From positions 1-64,000 of the forward strand of contig JBCBXA010000004.1 of NCBI GenBank assembly GCA_039816825.1: a stretch of DNA of 64,000 nucleotides, written 5' to 3'. Shown piece by piece: positions 9,039 to 16,517 of this stretch. This DNA comes from JBCBXA01 sp039816825 (GTDB lineage: Bacteria; Pseudomonadota; Alphaproteobacteria; Rhizobiales; Rhizobiaceae). A model generated the notes under the pieces. The model had not been told where the DNA came from. It made no database searches and saw only the letters and a program-made list of their open reading frames with translations. The translations under genes and the position numbers were made by a program. The first letter of the stretch is position 1, and every line of letters starts with the position of its first letter.

Positions 9039-10574
9039 TCACAGTTTCTGATTGTATTCGCCGACTTCGGGCTGAGCGCTGATGATGGCATCCATGGCGT
9101 GGAACATGTCATTTCGGCGGTCTTCCGATACTGGGCTCTCAACGACCACCACCAGTTCTGGCGCGTTAGAGGAAGGTCGCAGCAAGCCCCATGTGCCGTC
9201 ATCAGTCACCACACGAACGCCGTTCACTGTGATCAGTTCCGTAATGGCGTGCCCGGCCAGCTCTTCGCCGTCCGCCTTCATCTTTTCGAAGATCGAGTTG
9301 ATGCGCTCCGCGACCCCATACTTCTCTTCATCCGGGCAGTGAGGGCTCATGGTTGGAGAGCCGTATGTCACCGGCAGCGCGCGCCGCAGGTCGGCCATGG
9401 ACTTGTCCGGGTTCCGATCAAGCATGTCGCAGATTGCAATCGCCGTTACGAGGCCATCATCGTAGCCATAGCCGATGGGCTTGTTGAAGAAGAAATGGCC
9501 GGACTTCTCAAAGCCTGCCACGGCTCCCAGTTCATGCACGCGGCGCTTGATGTAGCTGTGACCTGTTTTCCAATAGTCGGTCTCGGCGCACTGTTCTTTC
9601 AAAACAGGGTCTGAGTGGAACAGGCCCGTCGATTTTACATCGACCACGAATTGCGTCTTGTCTCTTCCTTTGGAGATATCCCGGGCCAGCATCACGCCCA
9701 CCTTGTCGGCGAAAATTTCTTCGCCCTCATTGTCCACGACGCCACAGCGGTCGCCGTCACCGTCAAAGCCGAGCCCTACATCGGCGCCATGCTCGAGCAC
9801 GGCATCGCGCATGGCGTGGAGCATTTTGAGGTCTTCCGGGTTTGGATTGTAGTTGGGAAAGGTGTGGTCGAGGTCGGTGTTCAGTTCGATCACATCACAA
9901 CCCAGGTCGCGAAGCATTTGTGGCGCGAAGGCTCCCGCCGTTCCGTTCCCGCAGGCGCAAACAACTTTGAGAGGCCGCGCGATGCTCTCGCGGTCCTGTG
10001 TCAGGCTGGCCAGGTATGTCTGCCGGAAGCCGGGAATAAAATCATAGGTCCCGCCGCCCGGTAGTTTCCACTCGCCCTCGAGCACCACTTCCTTGAGGCG
10101 GCTCATCTCGTCTGGGCCGAAGGTGAGGGGGCGCTCGCACCCCATCTTCACGCCCGTCCAGCCATTATTGTTGTGGCTAGCGGTCACCATCGCCACCGAA
10201 TTCACATCGAGCGCAAATTGCGCGTAATAGGCCATGGGGGACAGGGCCAGTCCGATGTCTTTCACATTGCAACCGGCCGCCATAAGACCGGAAATCAAGG
10301 CATTTTTGATGTTGACCGAGTAGCTTCGGAAATCGTGCCCAACGGCAATGTCCGGCCCGGCTCCCCGTTCCTGCACCACCGTGCCCAGACCCATTCCAAG
10401 AGCCGTGACCCCCATGGCATTGAGTTCGGGCGCGCGATCAGAGGCAGGATGTCCAAACCACCAGCGCGCGTCATATTCACGGAATCCCGTGGGCTTGATG
10501 AGGGGTGTGGTCTCAAACTCGAAGCTGTTGGGTGCCAGGTCGGCAACGGGCTTCGGAAATCCGATGGGTGTCAT
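9039..10574 (-). CDS. Phosphomannomutase/phosphoglucomutase (alpha-D-phosphohexomutase)
   Basis: Interconverts hexose 6- and 1-phosphates through a phosphoserine enzyme, 511 aa, within the family range. The four diagnostic elements are present: the active-site serine in VTASHNNNGW (Ser133), the Mg loop DGDGDR (271-276), the sugar loop EKSGHFFF, and the phosphate loop RPSSNAPE near the C-terminus. The N-terminus PTGFREYDARW is the usual start of domain 1 after a roughly 25-residue leader. Directly upstream of galU on the same strand, so probably co-transcribed to feed glucose-1-phosphate into UDP-glucose. Bifunctional PMM/PGM (AlgC-like) is the best guess; dedicated ManB cannot be excluded. 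Confidence 0.9.
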   Translation of the reverse strand: MTPIGFPKPVADLAPNSFEFETTPLIKPTGFREYDARWWFGHPASDRAPELNAMGVTALGMGLGTVVQERGAGPDIAVGHDFRSYSVNIKNALISGLMAAGCNVKDIGLALSPMAYYAQFALDVNSVAMVTASHNNNGWTGVKMGCERPLTFGPDEMSRLKEVVLEGEWKLPGGGTYDFIPGFRQTYLASLTQDRESIARPLKVVCACGNGTAGAFAPQMLRDLGCDVIELNTDLDHTFPNYNPNPEDLKMLHAMRDAVLEHGADVGLGFDGDGDRCGVVDNEGEEIFADKVGVMLARDISKGRDKTQFVVDVKSTGLFHSDPVLKEQCAETDYWKTGHSYIKRRVHELGAVAGFEKSGHFFFNKPIGYGYDDGLVTAIAICDMLDRNPDKSMADLRRALPVTYGSPTMSPHCPDEEKYGVAERINSIFEKMKADGEELAGHAITELITVNGVRVVTDDGTWGLLRPSSNAPELVVVVESPVSEDRRNDMFHAMDAIISAQPEVGEYNQKL

Positions 10575-10708
10575 AGTTTCAGTCCTGCTCTGCCTGACGG
10601 GCCACCACGCAACGAAATCAATCTTGCACTATTGGGTGTACGCGCAATTGGTTGCACTTAAGGTTAAGGCATCGGGCGCAAGCCAAAAAAGCGGAACAGA
10701 GAAAAAGC

Positions 10709-11671
10709 GTGTCGCATCGAACCAAACTCACAGTCTATGGCGCCGGCGCTTTCGGCACCGCGCTGGCCATTGCTTTTTCTGAGCGCTTTGAGCGCGTCTG
10801 TCTTGTGGCGCGCAGCGAAGCTGCGGCGGCCAGATTGTCGGCAGATCGTGCAAATGAAACCTATCTTCCCGGTGCCCGTCTGCCGCCCAATGTGAGTGTG
10901 ACGGCGGCGTTTGAACCTGCCGATGCGGTTCTCTGGGCCGTTCCTGCCCAAGCCATGGGTCAGACGCTCGCTGAGTGCGCCGATCAGCTTTCACCTTCCA
11001 GTCCGGTCCTCATCTGCGCCAAGGGCCTCGATCTGGCGTCGGGCCGCCGGCTTTCCAAGGTCGCTGCCGTCGCGGCCCCCGGCATCAATGCGGGCTTTCT
11101 GTCCGGCCCGGCGTTTGCCGCTGATATTGCGGCGGGAATGCCCACCGCCATGACTTTGGCGCTGAGAAGTGGTGCCTTGGATATGGCTCAGACTATGAGT
11201 ACGAACCGGCTTCGGCTCTACGCGAGTGAAGATGTGACCGGCGTGGAACTTGGAGGAGCGCTGAAGAACGTCGTCGCAATTGCCTCCGGCGTCGCCATGG
11301 GAGCGGGGTTTGGCGAGAGCGCCCGGGCTGCACTCGTCACGCGCGGATTTGCCGAGATGTGCCGGATCGCTGAAGCCCTCGGTGCCAAGCGTGAGACGCT
11401 CATGGGCCTGTCCGGCTTCGGTGATTTGATGCTCACGGCATCGTCCGGCCAGTCGCGTAACGTGGCCTATGGCCTGGCATTGGGGGCAAGAGACGAGCTG
11501 CCGACGCGTCTGGCGGAGGGCGCAAAAACGGCCAGCGTGGCTTACACACTGGCCGCAGATCTGGGAGTAGACACCCCGGTTATCGCCCAAACGGTGGCCC
11601 TGCTAGAAGGCAGGACCAGGCCGACTGAGGCTATGGACGCCCTTTTGTCCCGGGACGTCCGACCGGAATAG
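10709..11671 (+). CDS. gpsA: Glycerol-3-phosphate dehydrogenase [NAD(P)+]
   Basis: Reduces dihydroxyacetone phosphate to sn-glycerol-3-phosphate for phospholipid synthesis, about 320 aa. Visible are the Rossmann motif VYGAGAFGTALA, AVPAQAM, the family motif FLSGPAFAADIAAGMPTA, and the catalytic lysine in ELGGALKNVVAIASG, followed by GLSGFGDLMLTASS. The GTG at 10709 (MSHRTKLTVYGAG) places the NAD motif at the N-terminus; a TTG at 10652 would add 19 Arg/Lys-rich residues. No strong ribosome binding site is visible for either. Monocistronic: divergent from the phosphohexomutase and convergent with the next gene, 4 bp away. In many alphaproteobacteria gpsA follows tsaD, but not here. Confidence 0.93.
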   Translation: MSHRTKLTVYGAGAFGTALAIAFSERFERVCLVARSEAAAARLSADRANETYLPGARLPPNVSVTAAFEPADAVLWAVPAQAMGQTLAECADQLSPSSPVLICAKGLDLASGRRLSKVAAVAAPGINAGFLSGPAFAADIAAGMPTAMTLALRSGALDMAQTMSTNRLRLYASEDVTGVELGGALKNVVAIASGVAMGAGFGESARAALVTRGFAEMCRIAEALGAKRETLMGLSGFGDLMLTASSGQSRNVAYGLALGARDELPTRLAEGAKTASVAYTLAADLGVDTPVIAQTVALLEGRTRPTEAMDALLSRDVRPE

Positions 11672-11675
11672 ACGC

Positions 11676-12953
11676 CTAGTTGCCGGCGCCGTAGCGACGA
11701 GCCCATTCCACCTCAATCCGGCTCATCCAGCTGGCATGAGGTTCAGGCAGCATGGGGCCCAGTTCATCCGGCGACAGGGTGGCGATGCCGAGATCCAGCG
11801 CGTCAAAGGCTGCCTTCTCGTCTGCCGAAAGCGCATTGAGGTCGAGTACTGTGGGGTCACCCCACACGTCAGGATCCTGCTTGCGCACCTGAGCTTCTGG
11901 CGAAATCAGAAAGTTCGCCAACAGCAGCGCGCCTTCGGGGGCGGCTGCATTGTAGGGAATGGCCACAAAGTGCGTGTTGCCCAACGTGCCTTCATCAAAC
12001 ACGAAACTCCGTACCGTGTCCGGCAGTTCGCCAGCCGCTATGGCTGCTGATGCATCGGCGGGATTGAAAGCAAAGGCGATATCGATTTCACCGTCAGCCA
12101 GGAGCTGGCGCATGGCTGGGTATGTCTTGGGGAAGTTGCGACCGGACTGCCAGGCTGCATCGTGCAACTGGTCGAGATAGTCCCACAGCGGTGCAACGGT
12201 AGCGTCGAACTCGGCCTCCACCACCGGCGCCTGCAACACGCTGGCATCGGCAACCACTTCGCTCAGGATCTGCTTGAGGAAGGACGAGCCGATGAAGTCT
12301 GGTGGAAGCGGGTAGGTCACGCGCCCCGGATTGGCCTTCGCATACTCAAGCAATTCGGCTGCTGAACCCGGAACTTCTTTCTCGACGGATGTGTCGTGGA
12401 AGAAGACCATCTTGGCCATGCCCCAGGGGCTTTCGAGACCATCCGTCGGTATGGTGAAGTCGGTTGTGATGGTCGGCTTTCCTGCGACGTCCACATATTG
12501 CCAGTTTGGCAGCGCGGACGCCCAGCCGTCGGTGGCATCCCCATCCGTGTCCAAAAGCAGGTCCTGCGCCTTCATGGAGGCGAAGTTTTCGCCATTGATC
12601 CAGACAAGGTCGACGGCACCGCCCTCATTCTTTCCCGATGCCTTCTCGGCCACGACCTGACTCACCACATTCGCAGTATCGTCGACCTTCACATGCACCA
12701 CCTCAACGCCGTAGCGGCTCTTCATTTCCTGAGCAGCCCAGTCGATGTAAGCGTTGATGCGAGGGCTGCCGCCCCATGCATGCCAGTGCACCGTGGTGTT
12801 CTTGGCCGCATCCTTGACGCTGTCCCAATCGGTTGGATCAATCGACGACTCAGCGCTCGCTGAGGCGGTCAAGGCCGTGCCCAAAGCGAGAGCCATGGTC
12901 AGTTTCGTGATGGTTTTCCCCAGAGAGGATGCCCCAAAAGTGAATTGCGTCAT
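11676..12953 (-). CDS. YnjB-like ABC transporter periplasmic binding protein
   Basis: Extracellular solute-binding protein of the YnjB (COG4134-like) type, 425 aa. After the start at 12953 (MTQFTFGASS) a basic stretch and a hydrophobic core LTMALALGTALTASASA form a signal peptide with likely cleavage after ASA. The mature part begins SIDPTDWDSVKDAAKNTTVHW and contains HAWGGSPRINAYIDW, characteristic of YnjB relatives. The ligand of this family is uncertain (thiamine-like or other). No permease or ATPase gene is adjacent, so this is an orphan binding protein. Upstream lies a highly structured intergenic region behind a DUF1127 gene on the same strand. A start at 13079 would add 42 residues without a sensible signal peptide. 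Confidence 0.82.
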   Translation of the reverse strand: MTQFTFGASSLGKTITKLTMALALGTALTASASAESSIDPTDWDSVKDAAKNTTVHWHAWGGSPRINAYIDWAAQEMKSRYGVEVVHVKVDDTANVVSQVVAEKASGKNEGGAVDLVWINGENFASMKAQDLLLDTDGDATDGWASALPNWQYVDVAGKPTITTDFTIPTDGLESPWGMAKMVFFHDTSVEKEVPGSAAELLEYAKANPGRVTYPLPPDFIGSSFLKQILSEVVADASVLQAPVVEAEFDATVAPLWDYLDQLHDAAWQSGRNFPKTYPAMRQLLADGEIDIAFAFNPADASAAIAAGELPDTVRSFVFDEGTLGNTHFVAIPYNAAAPEGALLLANFLISPEAQVRKQDPDVWGDPTVLDLNALSADEKAAFDALDLGIATLSPDELGPMLPEPHASWMSRIEVEWARRYGAGN

Positions 12954-13031
12954 GAGTTTTGCCCGGAAAGTTCGAAGTCGACGGCTTATAGCGCAGGGGC
13001 GCGCCAGGCAAAGACACATTATTTTGTTGGC

Positions 13032-13123
13032 CGGGAGCACAAGGCGCACAAACAGAAAGCCCGCTGCCGTTTCCGGCACCGGGCTTTGAGTTGGGCGACG
13101 TCTGATGTCGCCTTGTGCTCCCG
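13032..13123. repeat. Perfect 15-bp inverted repeat flanking a hairpin
   Basis: The arm at 13032-13046 (CGGGAGCACAAGGCG) is the exact reverse complement of 13109-13123. Between the arms lies the hairpin at 13056-13087. One arm also overlaps the GGCGAC arm of a small local hairpin (13094-13112), so two foldings exclude each other. It sits between the DUF1127 gene and the YnjB-like gene. Confidence 0.8.
13056..13087 (-). terminator. Hairpin terminator with GAAA loop downstream of DUF1127 gene
   Basis: On the minus strand AAAGCCCG-g-TGCCG pairs with CGGCA-g-CGGGCTTT around a GAAA tetraloop: 13 pairs with one internal mismatch. It is followed by CTGTTTGTG, only a modest T-run. Its place 100 bp after the DUF1127 stop fits a transcript end; termination itself is inference. 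Confidence 0.55.
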
Positions 13124-13186
13124 TCGTCAGTCCGCGAGTTGGGGGATGAGAACTCGCGGCTGCCGGGGAGGCGCGCCTCGAGGTTC
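13056..13186 (-). ncRNA. Candidate 3'-UTR small RNA behind DUF1127 gene (cuckoo/CcsR-like, three hairpins)
   Basis: Reading the minus strand from the DUF1127 stop there are three successive hairpins. The first has a perfect 9-bp stem CCGCGAGTT/AACTCGCGG (13132-13159) with a C-rich loop CTCATCCCCC. The second is GGCGAC/GTCGCC (13094-13112). The third is the terminator-like stem (13056-13087). An unpaired GCGCCTCCCC precedes the first. Alphaproteobacterial cuckoo RNAs (CcsR in Rhodobacter) are tandem hairpins with C/U-rich, anti-Shine-Dalgarno loops processed from the 3' region of DUF1127 mRNAs. The match in position and loop type is seen in the sequence; RNA processing and function are inference. 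Confidence 0.45.
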
Positions 13187-13342
13187 TTAGAAAGAACCGC
13201 GGGCGCGGGGATGTTCGCCGCGCAGGACAACTGGAATGTCGCCGCGGGAGATGCCGAGATCGTTCAGTTCGCGATCAGACATGGCGTTGAGTTCGCGACG
13301 GGCTTTGCGAAGGGTGCTGGCTTCTTTGGAAAAGTAGAACAT
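13187..13342 (-). CDS. Small DUF1127 protein
   Basis: A 51-residue protein on the minus strand: MFYFSKEASTLRKARRELNA followed by MSDRELNDLGISRGDIP and ending EHPRARGSF. The core RELNxMSDRELNDLGISRxDI is the DUF1127 (YjiS-like) signature. AGGA lies about 8 bp before the ATG. Members are short, basic, often stress-induced proteins; one Rhodobacter member, CcaF1, binds RNA and is encoded upstream of the CcsR small RNAs. The gene is followed here by a comparable stretch of hairpins. Its small size and the strong family core make it a real gene despite lacking neighbours in an operon. The function in this organism is unknown. Confidence 0.88.
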   Translation of the reverse strand: MFYFSKEASTLRKARRELNAMSDRELNDLGISRGDIPVVLRGEHPRARGSF

Positions 13343-13616
13343 GGTCGTTCCTTTCATGTTGAGAGGGCGACTTGTTTTTGCTGCGCCCAGATCTTTCGTT
13401 TCTTGTTATGCACGGAAGATAGGCTCGCGGTCGGCTGACGAGAAGCGATGGATTTGCAAACGACCTATGCAAAAATGAGGGGTCGGTTTCACACAACGTT
13501 CACCAAGTCTCACGACGCCTTGTTGCAGATGACAGCCCTGTGAGTGGCTTCGGGTGGATTTCGAGCGCTTTGTTGGCCCGCCGGCATTCCGCTGGCACCA
13601 ACGAGTGGAGAAGTTC

Positions 13617-13874
13617 ATGTTGAAACAAACTCTTATTGCCGCGCTTGCCGCGACCTCCTTTGCAGCATTTGCCGGCCAGGCCAGCGCCGCAGCCCATGCA
13701 AAGGCCTGCGATGAAGAGACCATGTCCATGGTCATGAAGTCGGTTGAAATGGCTGAAGGCGACAAGAAATCGATGGCCATGAAAGAGTTCGAAATGGCCA
13801 AAGAGAAAATGGAAGCAGGCATGGCTGACGAATGCTCTGGCCACCTGACCAAGGCAGCCGAAATAACCGGCTAA
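13617..13874 (+). CDS. Small methionine-rich exported protein, function unknown
   Basis: An 85-residue protein with a clear signal peptide: MLKQTLIAALAATSFAAFAG followed by a likely cleavage after QASA. The mature part is about 60 residues, with Cys in KACDEET and ADECSGH and roughly ten methionines spaced through MSMVMKSVEMAEG and MAMKEFEMAKEKMEAGM. The heptad-like spacing suggests one amphipathic helix pair, possibly closed by the two cysteines. The ATG at 13617 has GGAG about 7 bp upstream; an in-frame codon at 13554 lacks a signal peptide. I recognise no named family. Methionine richness could mean metal (copper) contact or an oxidation sink, but neither is shown. The next gene also encodes a small exported protein, 148 bp downstream. 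Confidence 0.75.
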   Translation: MLKQTLIAALAATSFAAFAGQASAAAHAKACDEETMSMVMKSVEMAEGDKKSMAMKEFEMAKEKMEAGMADECSGHLTKAAEITG

Positions 13875-14022
13875 CGGCCCGCGCTTCGCGAAGTTGATGG
13901 CGGAGCCTTTGTGGGCCCGCCATCGCTTTCAGTCGCCCGCTCTGGTCACGGGGCCGACTTTGCCTCAAAAGGGCCGCACCCCGCTGTTCAAGAGCGGCGG
14001 CGGCACATGATAAGGCACATCC

Positions 14023-14358
14023 ATGACCTGCAAAAACTATCCTATTTCGCTGGCTGCTGCGGCTCTCGCAACCTGCTTTATGGCAACCTCAGCTCTTGCC
14101 ATTTCAGCGGAGCAGGAGCTCGCAGCCTTTCGCAGCGCCGATGCCAATAAGAACAACATCATCGAACGCGGCGAGTTCAACACGTTCATCAATTTGTTGG
14201 CTGATGCGGGGCTGCCCCTGGCCAAGCGCGTCCGTACCTTTGGCGTTTACGGCATTGCGTTTCGACGGACGGATGCCAATGGCGATGGCCAACTGACACC
14301 CAACGAACTGCGCCGTTCCCAGCGTGAGAACAAGAATCTGGGCGCCGATCGAGACTAG
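14023..14358 (+). CDS. Exported EF-hand calcium-binding protein
   Basis: An 111-residue protein with an N-terminal signal peptide (MTCKNYPISLAAAALATCFM, likely cleavage after SALA). It has two EF-hand loops: DANKNNIIERGEF (about 40-52) and DANGDGQLTPNEL (about 83-95). Both keep acidic or amide ligands at loop positions 1, 3 and 5 and Glu at 12, so calcium binding in the periplasm is likely. The Arg-rich stretch between them (KRVRTFGVYGIAFRR) is unusual. The ATG at 14023 follows AAGG by about 7 bp. A strong terminator follows directly. Its partner and process are unknown; many small periplasmic EF-hand proteins in alphaproteobacteria are uncharacterised. Confidence 0.82.
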   Translation: MTCKNYPISLAAAALATCFMATSALAISAEQELAAFRSADANKNNIIERGEFNTFINLLADAGLPLAKRVRTFGVYGIAFRRTDANGDGQLTPNELRRSQRENKNLGADRD

Positions 14359-14363
14359 AATGA

Positions 14364-14393
14364 AAAAGGCCCGCTGAATGGAGCGGGCCTTTT
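14364..14393. terminator. Bidirectional rho-independent terminator
   Basis: AAAAGGCCCGCT and AGCGGGCCTTTT form a perfect 12-bp stem around GAATGG, with A-tract on one side and T-tract on the other. It separates the EF-hand gene (plus) from pckA (minus) and can serve both. Confidence 0.9.
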
Positions 14394-14409
14394 GATTTGA
14401 AAGACGGGC

Positions 14410-16071
14410 CTACTCTGCCGCGTCCCGGAAGATGGGCGCCGCCGCCCTGACATCTTCATCAACCGCATCTTCAAACTGGACGAAATTGTCTGCAAACATC
14501 TGCTTGAGTTTCGCGGCCTGCTCGTCATAGGCGAACGGATCGTCCCAGGTCTGGCGCGGCGTCAGGATGACGTCATCGATACCGTCCAGCGAGACCGGTA
14601 CTTCAAAGCCGAAATTGTCATCTACACGGAACTGCGCCTCGTTCAGGGAGCCATTGAGGGCCGCTGCCAGAAGCGTGCGCGTTGCCTTGATGGGCATGCG
14701 ATTGCCGGTTCCGTAAGCGCCCCCGGTCCAGCCCGTGTTGACCAGCCAGCAGGTCGCGCCGTGCTTCGCGATCAGATCGCGCAACATGTTGCCGTACTCA
14801 GACGGATGACGCGGCATGAAGGGTGCGCCAAAGCACGTAGAGAAAGTGGCCTGTGCGCCTTCAACACCTTTTTCGGTACCGGCAACTTTGGCCGTGTAGC
14901 CAGACAGGAAGTGGTACATCGCCTCTTCTGGCGTCAGGCGTGCAATGGGCGGCATGACGCCAAATGCATCCGCTGTCAGCATGATGATGTTTTTGGGGTG
15001 CGACGCGTAGCCCGTCTCCGACGCATTGGGAATGAAGTCGAGCGGATATGCGCAACGCGTGTTTTGCGTCAGTGAGCCATCGTCAAAGTCAGGCACGCCA
15101 TGAGCGTCGACAATGACGTTTTCCAGCACCGTGCCAAAGCGCTTGGTGGTTGCGTAAATCTCTGGCTCAGCCTCCTCGCTGAGATTGATGGTCTTTGCGT
15201 AGCAGCCACCTTCAAAGTTGAAGATACCGTCCGGTCCCCAACCATGCTCATCGTCTCCGACCAGTGTGCGGGAAGCATCAGCAGACAAAGTGGTCTTGCC
15301 GGTTCCGCTGAGGCCAAAGAACACGGCCGCCTCGCCATCATCGCTGACATTGGCAGAGCAATGCATGGGCATCACACCATCATCAGGCAGCAGGAAATTG
15401 AGGAAGGTGAAGACGCTCTTTTTCATTTCACCGGCATAAGACGTGCCGCCGATCAGGACGATTCTGCGGGTGAAATCGCAGGCGATGACTGTTTTCGAGC
15501 GGCATCCATGGCGTTCTGGATCGGCTTCGAAGTCTGGCAGGTCCACAATCGTCATGTCTGGCACGAAGTCCGCCAGTTCGGTGGCTTCGGGGCGGATGAG
15601 CAGGTTGCGAATGAAAAGGGAGTGCCAGGCGAGCTTCGTGAAAACCCGGGCCTTGATGCGGCGAGCCGGATCGGCACCGCCGTAAAGGTCTTGTGCGTAG
15701 AGATCCTGTCCCCGGGCGTGCTCCAGCATATCTGCCATCAGCACGTCGAACTTGTCTTTCTCAATGGCGGCATTGTTGTCCCACCAGACCGTGTTTTCGG
15801 TGGTTGCGTCGCGGACAACGCATTTATCCTTTGCCGAGCGCCCGGTGTGTTCGCCGGTAGTCACCAGCAGCGCACCACCATCGGCGATGCGTGCCTCACC
15901 ATTGGCCAGTGCGTGCTCGTAAAGCGCGGGCGCTCGATAGTTCCAATAGACCTTGCCCAAACCATCAAAGCCGAACTGTTCGGCGCCGTAGCTTGTGTTG
16001 CGCTCGCCCAGATCGAGGCGTTTTACCGAAGAGGTCTCTTCGGCGGCGTTTTGCAGGTCCATGTCGTGCAT
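14410..16071 (-). CDS. pckA: Phosphoenolpyruvate carboxykinase (ATP)
   Basis: Converts oxaloacetate and ATP to PEP and CO2, the entry to gluconeogenesis; 553 aa. It carries the kinase loop FFGLSGTGKTTLSAD, the substrate region LIGGTSYAGEMKKSVF, the Mn/Mg site around CSANVSDDGE and VGDDEHGWG, and GGAYGTGNRMPIKATR. All identify the ATP-type enzyme. Divergent from the chvI-chvG two-component genes across a 446-bp intergenic region, the order known in rhizobia, where ChvI and the LacI-family regulator PckR influence pckA. Two central-CG palindromes in the intergenic stretch may be operator sites. The final residues RAAAPIFRDAAE are followed by a shared terminator. Confidence 0.96.
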   Translation of the reverse strand: MHDMDLQNAAEETSSVKRLDLGERNTSYGAEQFGFDGLGKVYWNYRAPALYEHALANGEARIADGGALLVTTGEHTGRSAKDKCVVRDATTENTVWWDNNAAIEKDKFDVLMADMLEHARGQDLYAQDLYGGADPARRIKARVFTKLAWHSLFIRNLLIRPEATELADFVPDMTIVDLPDFEADPERHGCRSKTVIACDFTRRIVLIGGTSYAGEMKKSVFTFLNFLLPDDGVMPMHCSANVSDDGEAAVFFGLSGTGKTTLSADASRTLVGDDEHGWGPDGIFNFEGGCYAKTINLSEEAEPEIYATTKRFGTVLENVIVDAHGVPDFDDGSLTQNTRCAYPLDFIPNASETGYASHPKNIIMLTADAFGVMPPIARLTPEEAMYHFLSGYTAKVAGTEKGVEGAQATFSTCFGAPFMPRHPSEYGNMLRDLIAKHGATCWLVNTGWTGGAYGTGNRMPIKATRTLLAAALNGSLNEAQFRVDDNFGFEVPVSLDGIDDVILTPRQTWDDPFAYDEQAAKLKQMFADNFVQFEDAVDEDVRAAAPIFRDAAE

Positions 16072-16199
16072 GTCGGTTTACCCTGTTGTTGGCCGCAAAC
16101 AGTGTTGCGATGATCCCTTTTGGGAAGCTCCACCGTTTGCATGGGAGCACAGCGATAACAACAGGACCTAAGTTCCAAAATCGTTTGAAAAACAGAGAC

Positions 16200-16211
16200 T
16201 TAATCGTTTAA
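16200..16211. promoter_or_regulatory. Candidate LacI-type operator 1 (pckA/chvI)
   Basis: TTAATCGTTTAA is a palindrome with central CG and one mismatched pair. LacI/GalR regulators, including rhizobial PckR, favour central-CG palindromes. The assignment is inference. Confidence 0.35.
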
Positions 16212-16228
16212 ATTCCGAGGCCTTCAAT

Positions 16229-16242
16229 TTGAAACGTTTGAA
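16229..16242. promoter_or_regulatory. Candidate LacI-type operator 2 (pckA/chvI)
   Basis: TTGAAACGTTTGAA contains the perfect AAACGTTT palindrome and one mismatched pair in 14 bp. It lies about 160 bp before pckA, with its centre 30 bp from the neighbouring element's centre. Candidate PckR-type site; no regulator gene is in the window. Confidence 0.4.
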
Positions 16243-16517
16243 TGGCGGAGATGGTAAACTAAGGCCTTCGCTTGGAGCGCGCGAGTCTCGGTAGAAGTGC
16301 GGAAATGCTCTAGGGTCGAGTCGGATGGGCCGCAATCAGTGCGCTTGGGCAACTCCATGGCAGCTGCGAAATCGCCGAACTCTTTTGCCTTCAATGGGGT
16401 GCAGTTTGCCTGCCTGCCCCCTTTTGGACTTATTGCGCGCGTTAGGCGATAAATGTTGCCGGTGCCCGCCGGTACCCCGACATGCCTGAGGCTTGCAAAT
16501 AAGACCCGGAGTGACCC

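Larger units (their letters stand above)
16072..16517. other. Divergent intergenic regulatory region pckA/chvI
   Basis: A 446-bp region without a convincing gene; the open minus-strand frame here belongs to antisense reading of chvI. It contains an AT-rich part (16170-16260) with three [AT]CGTTT[GA]A elements at 16181, 16204 and 16234. It must hold the start signals of both pckA and chvI. A ribosome binding site CGGAG precedes chvI. Confidence 0.7.
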
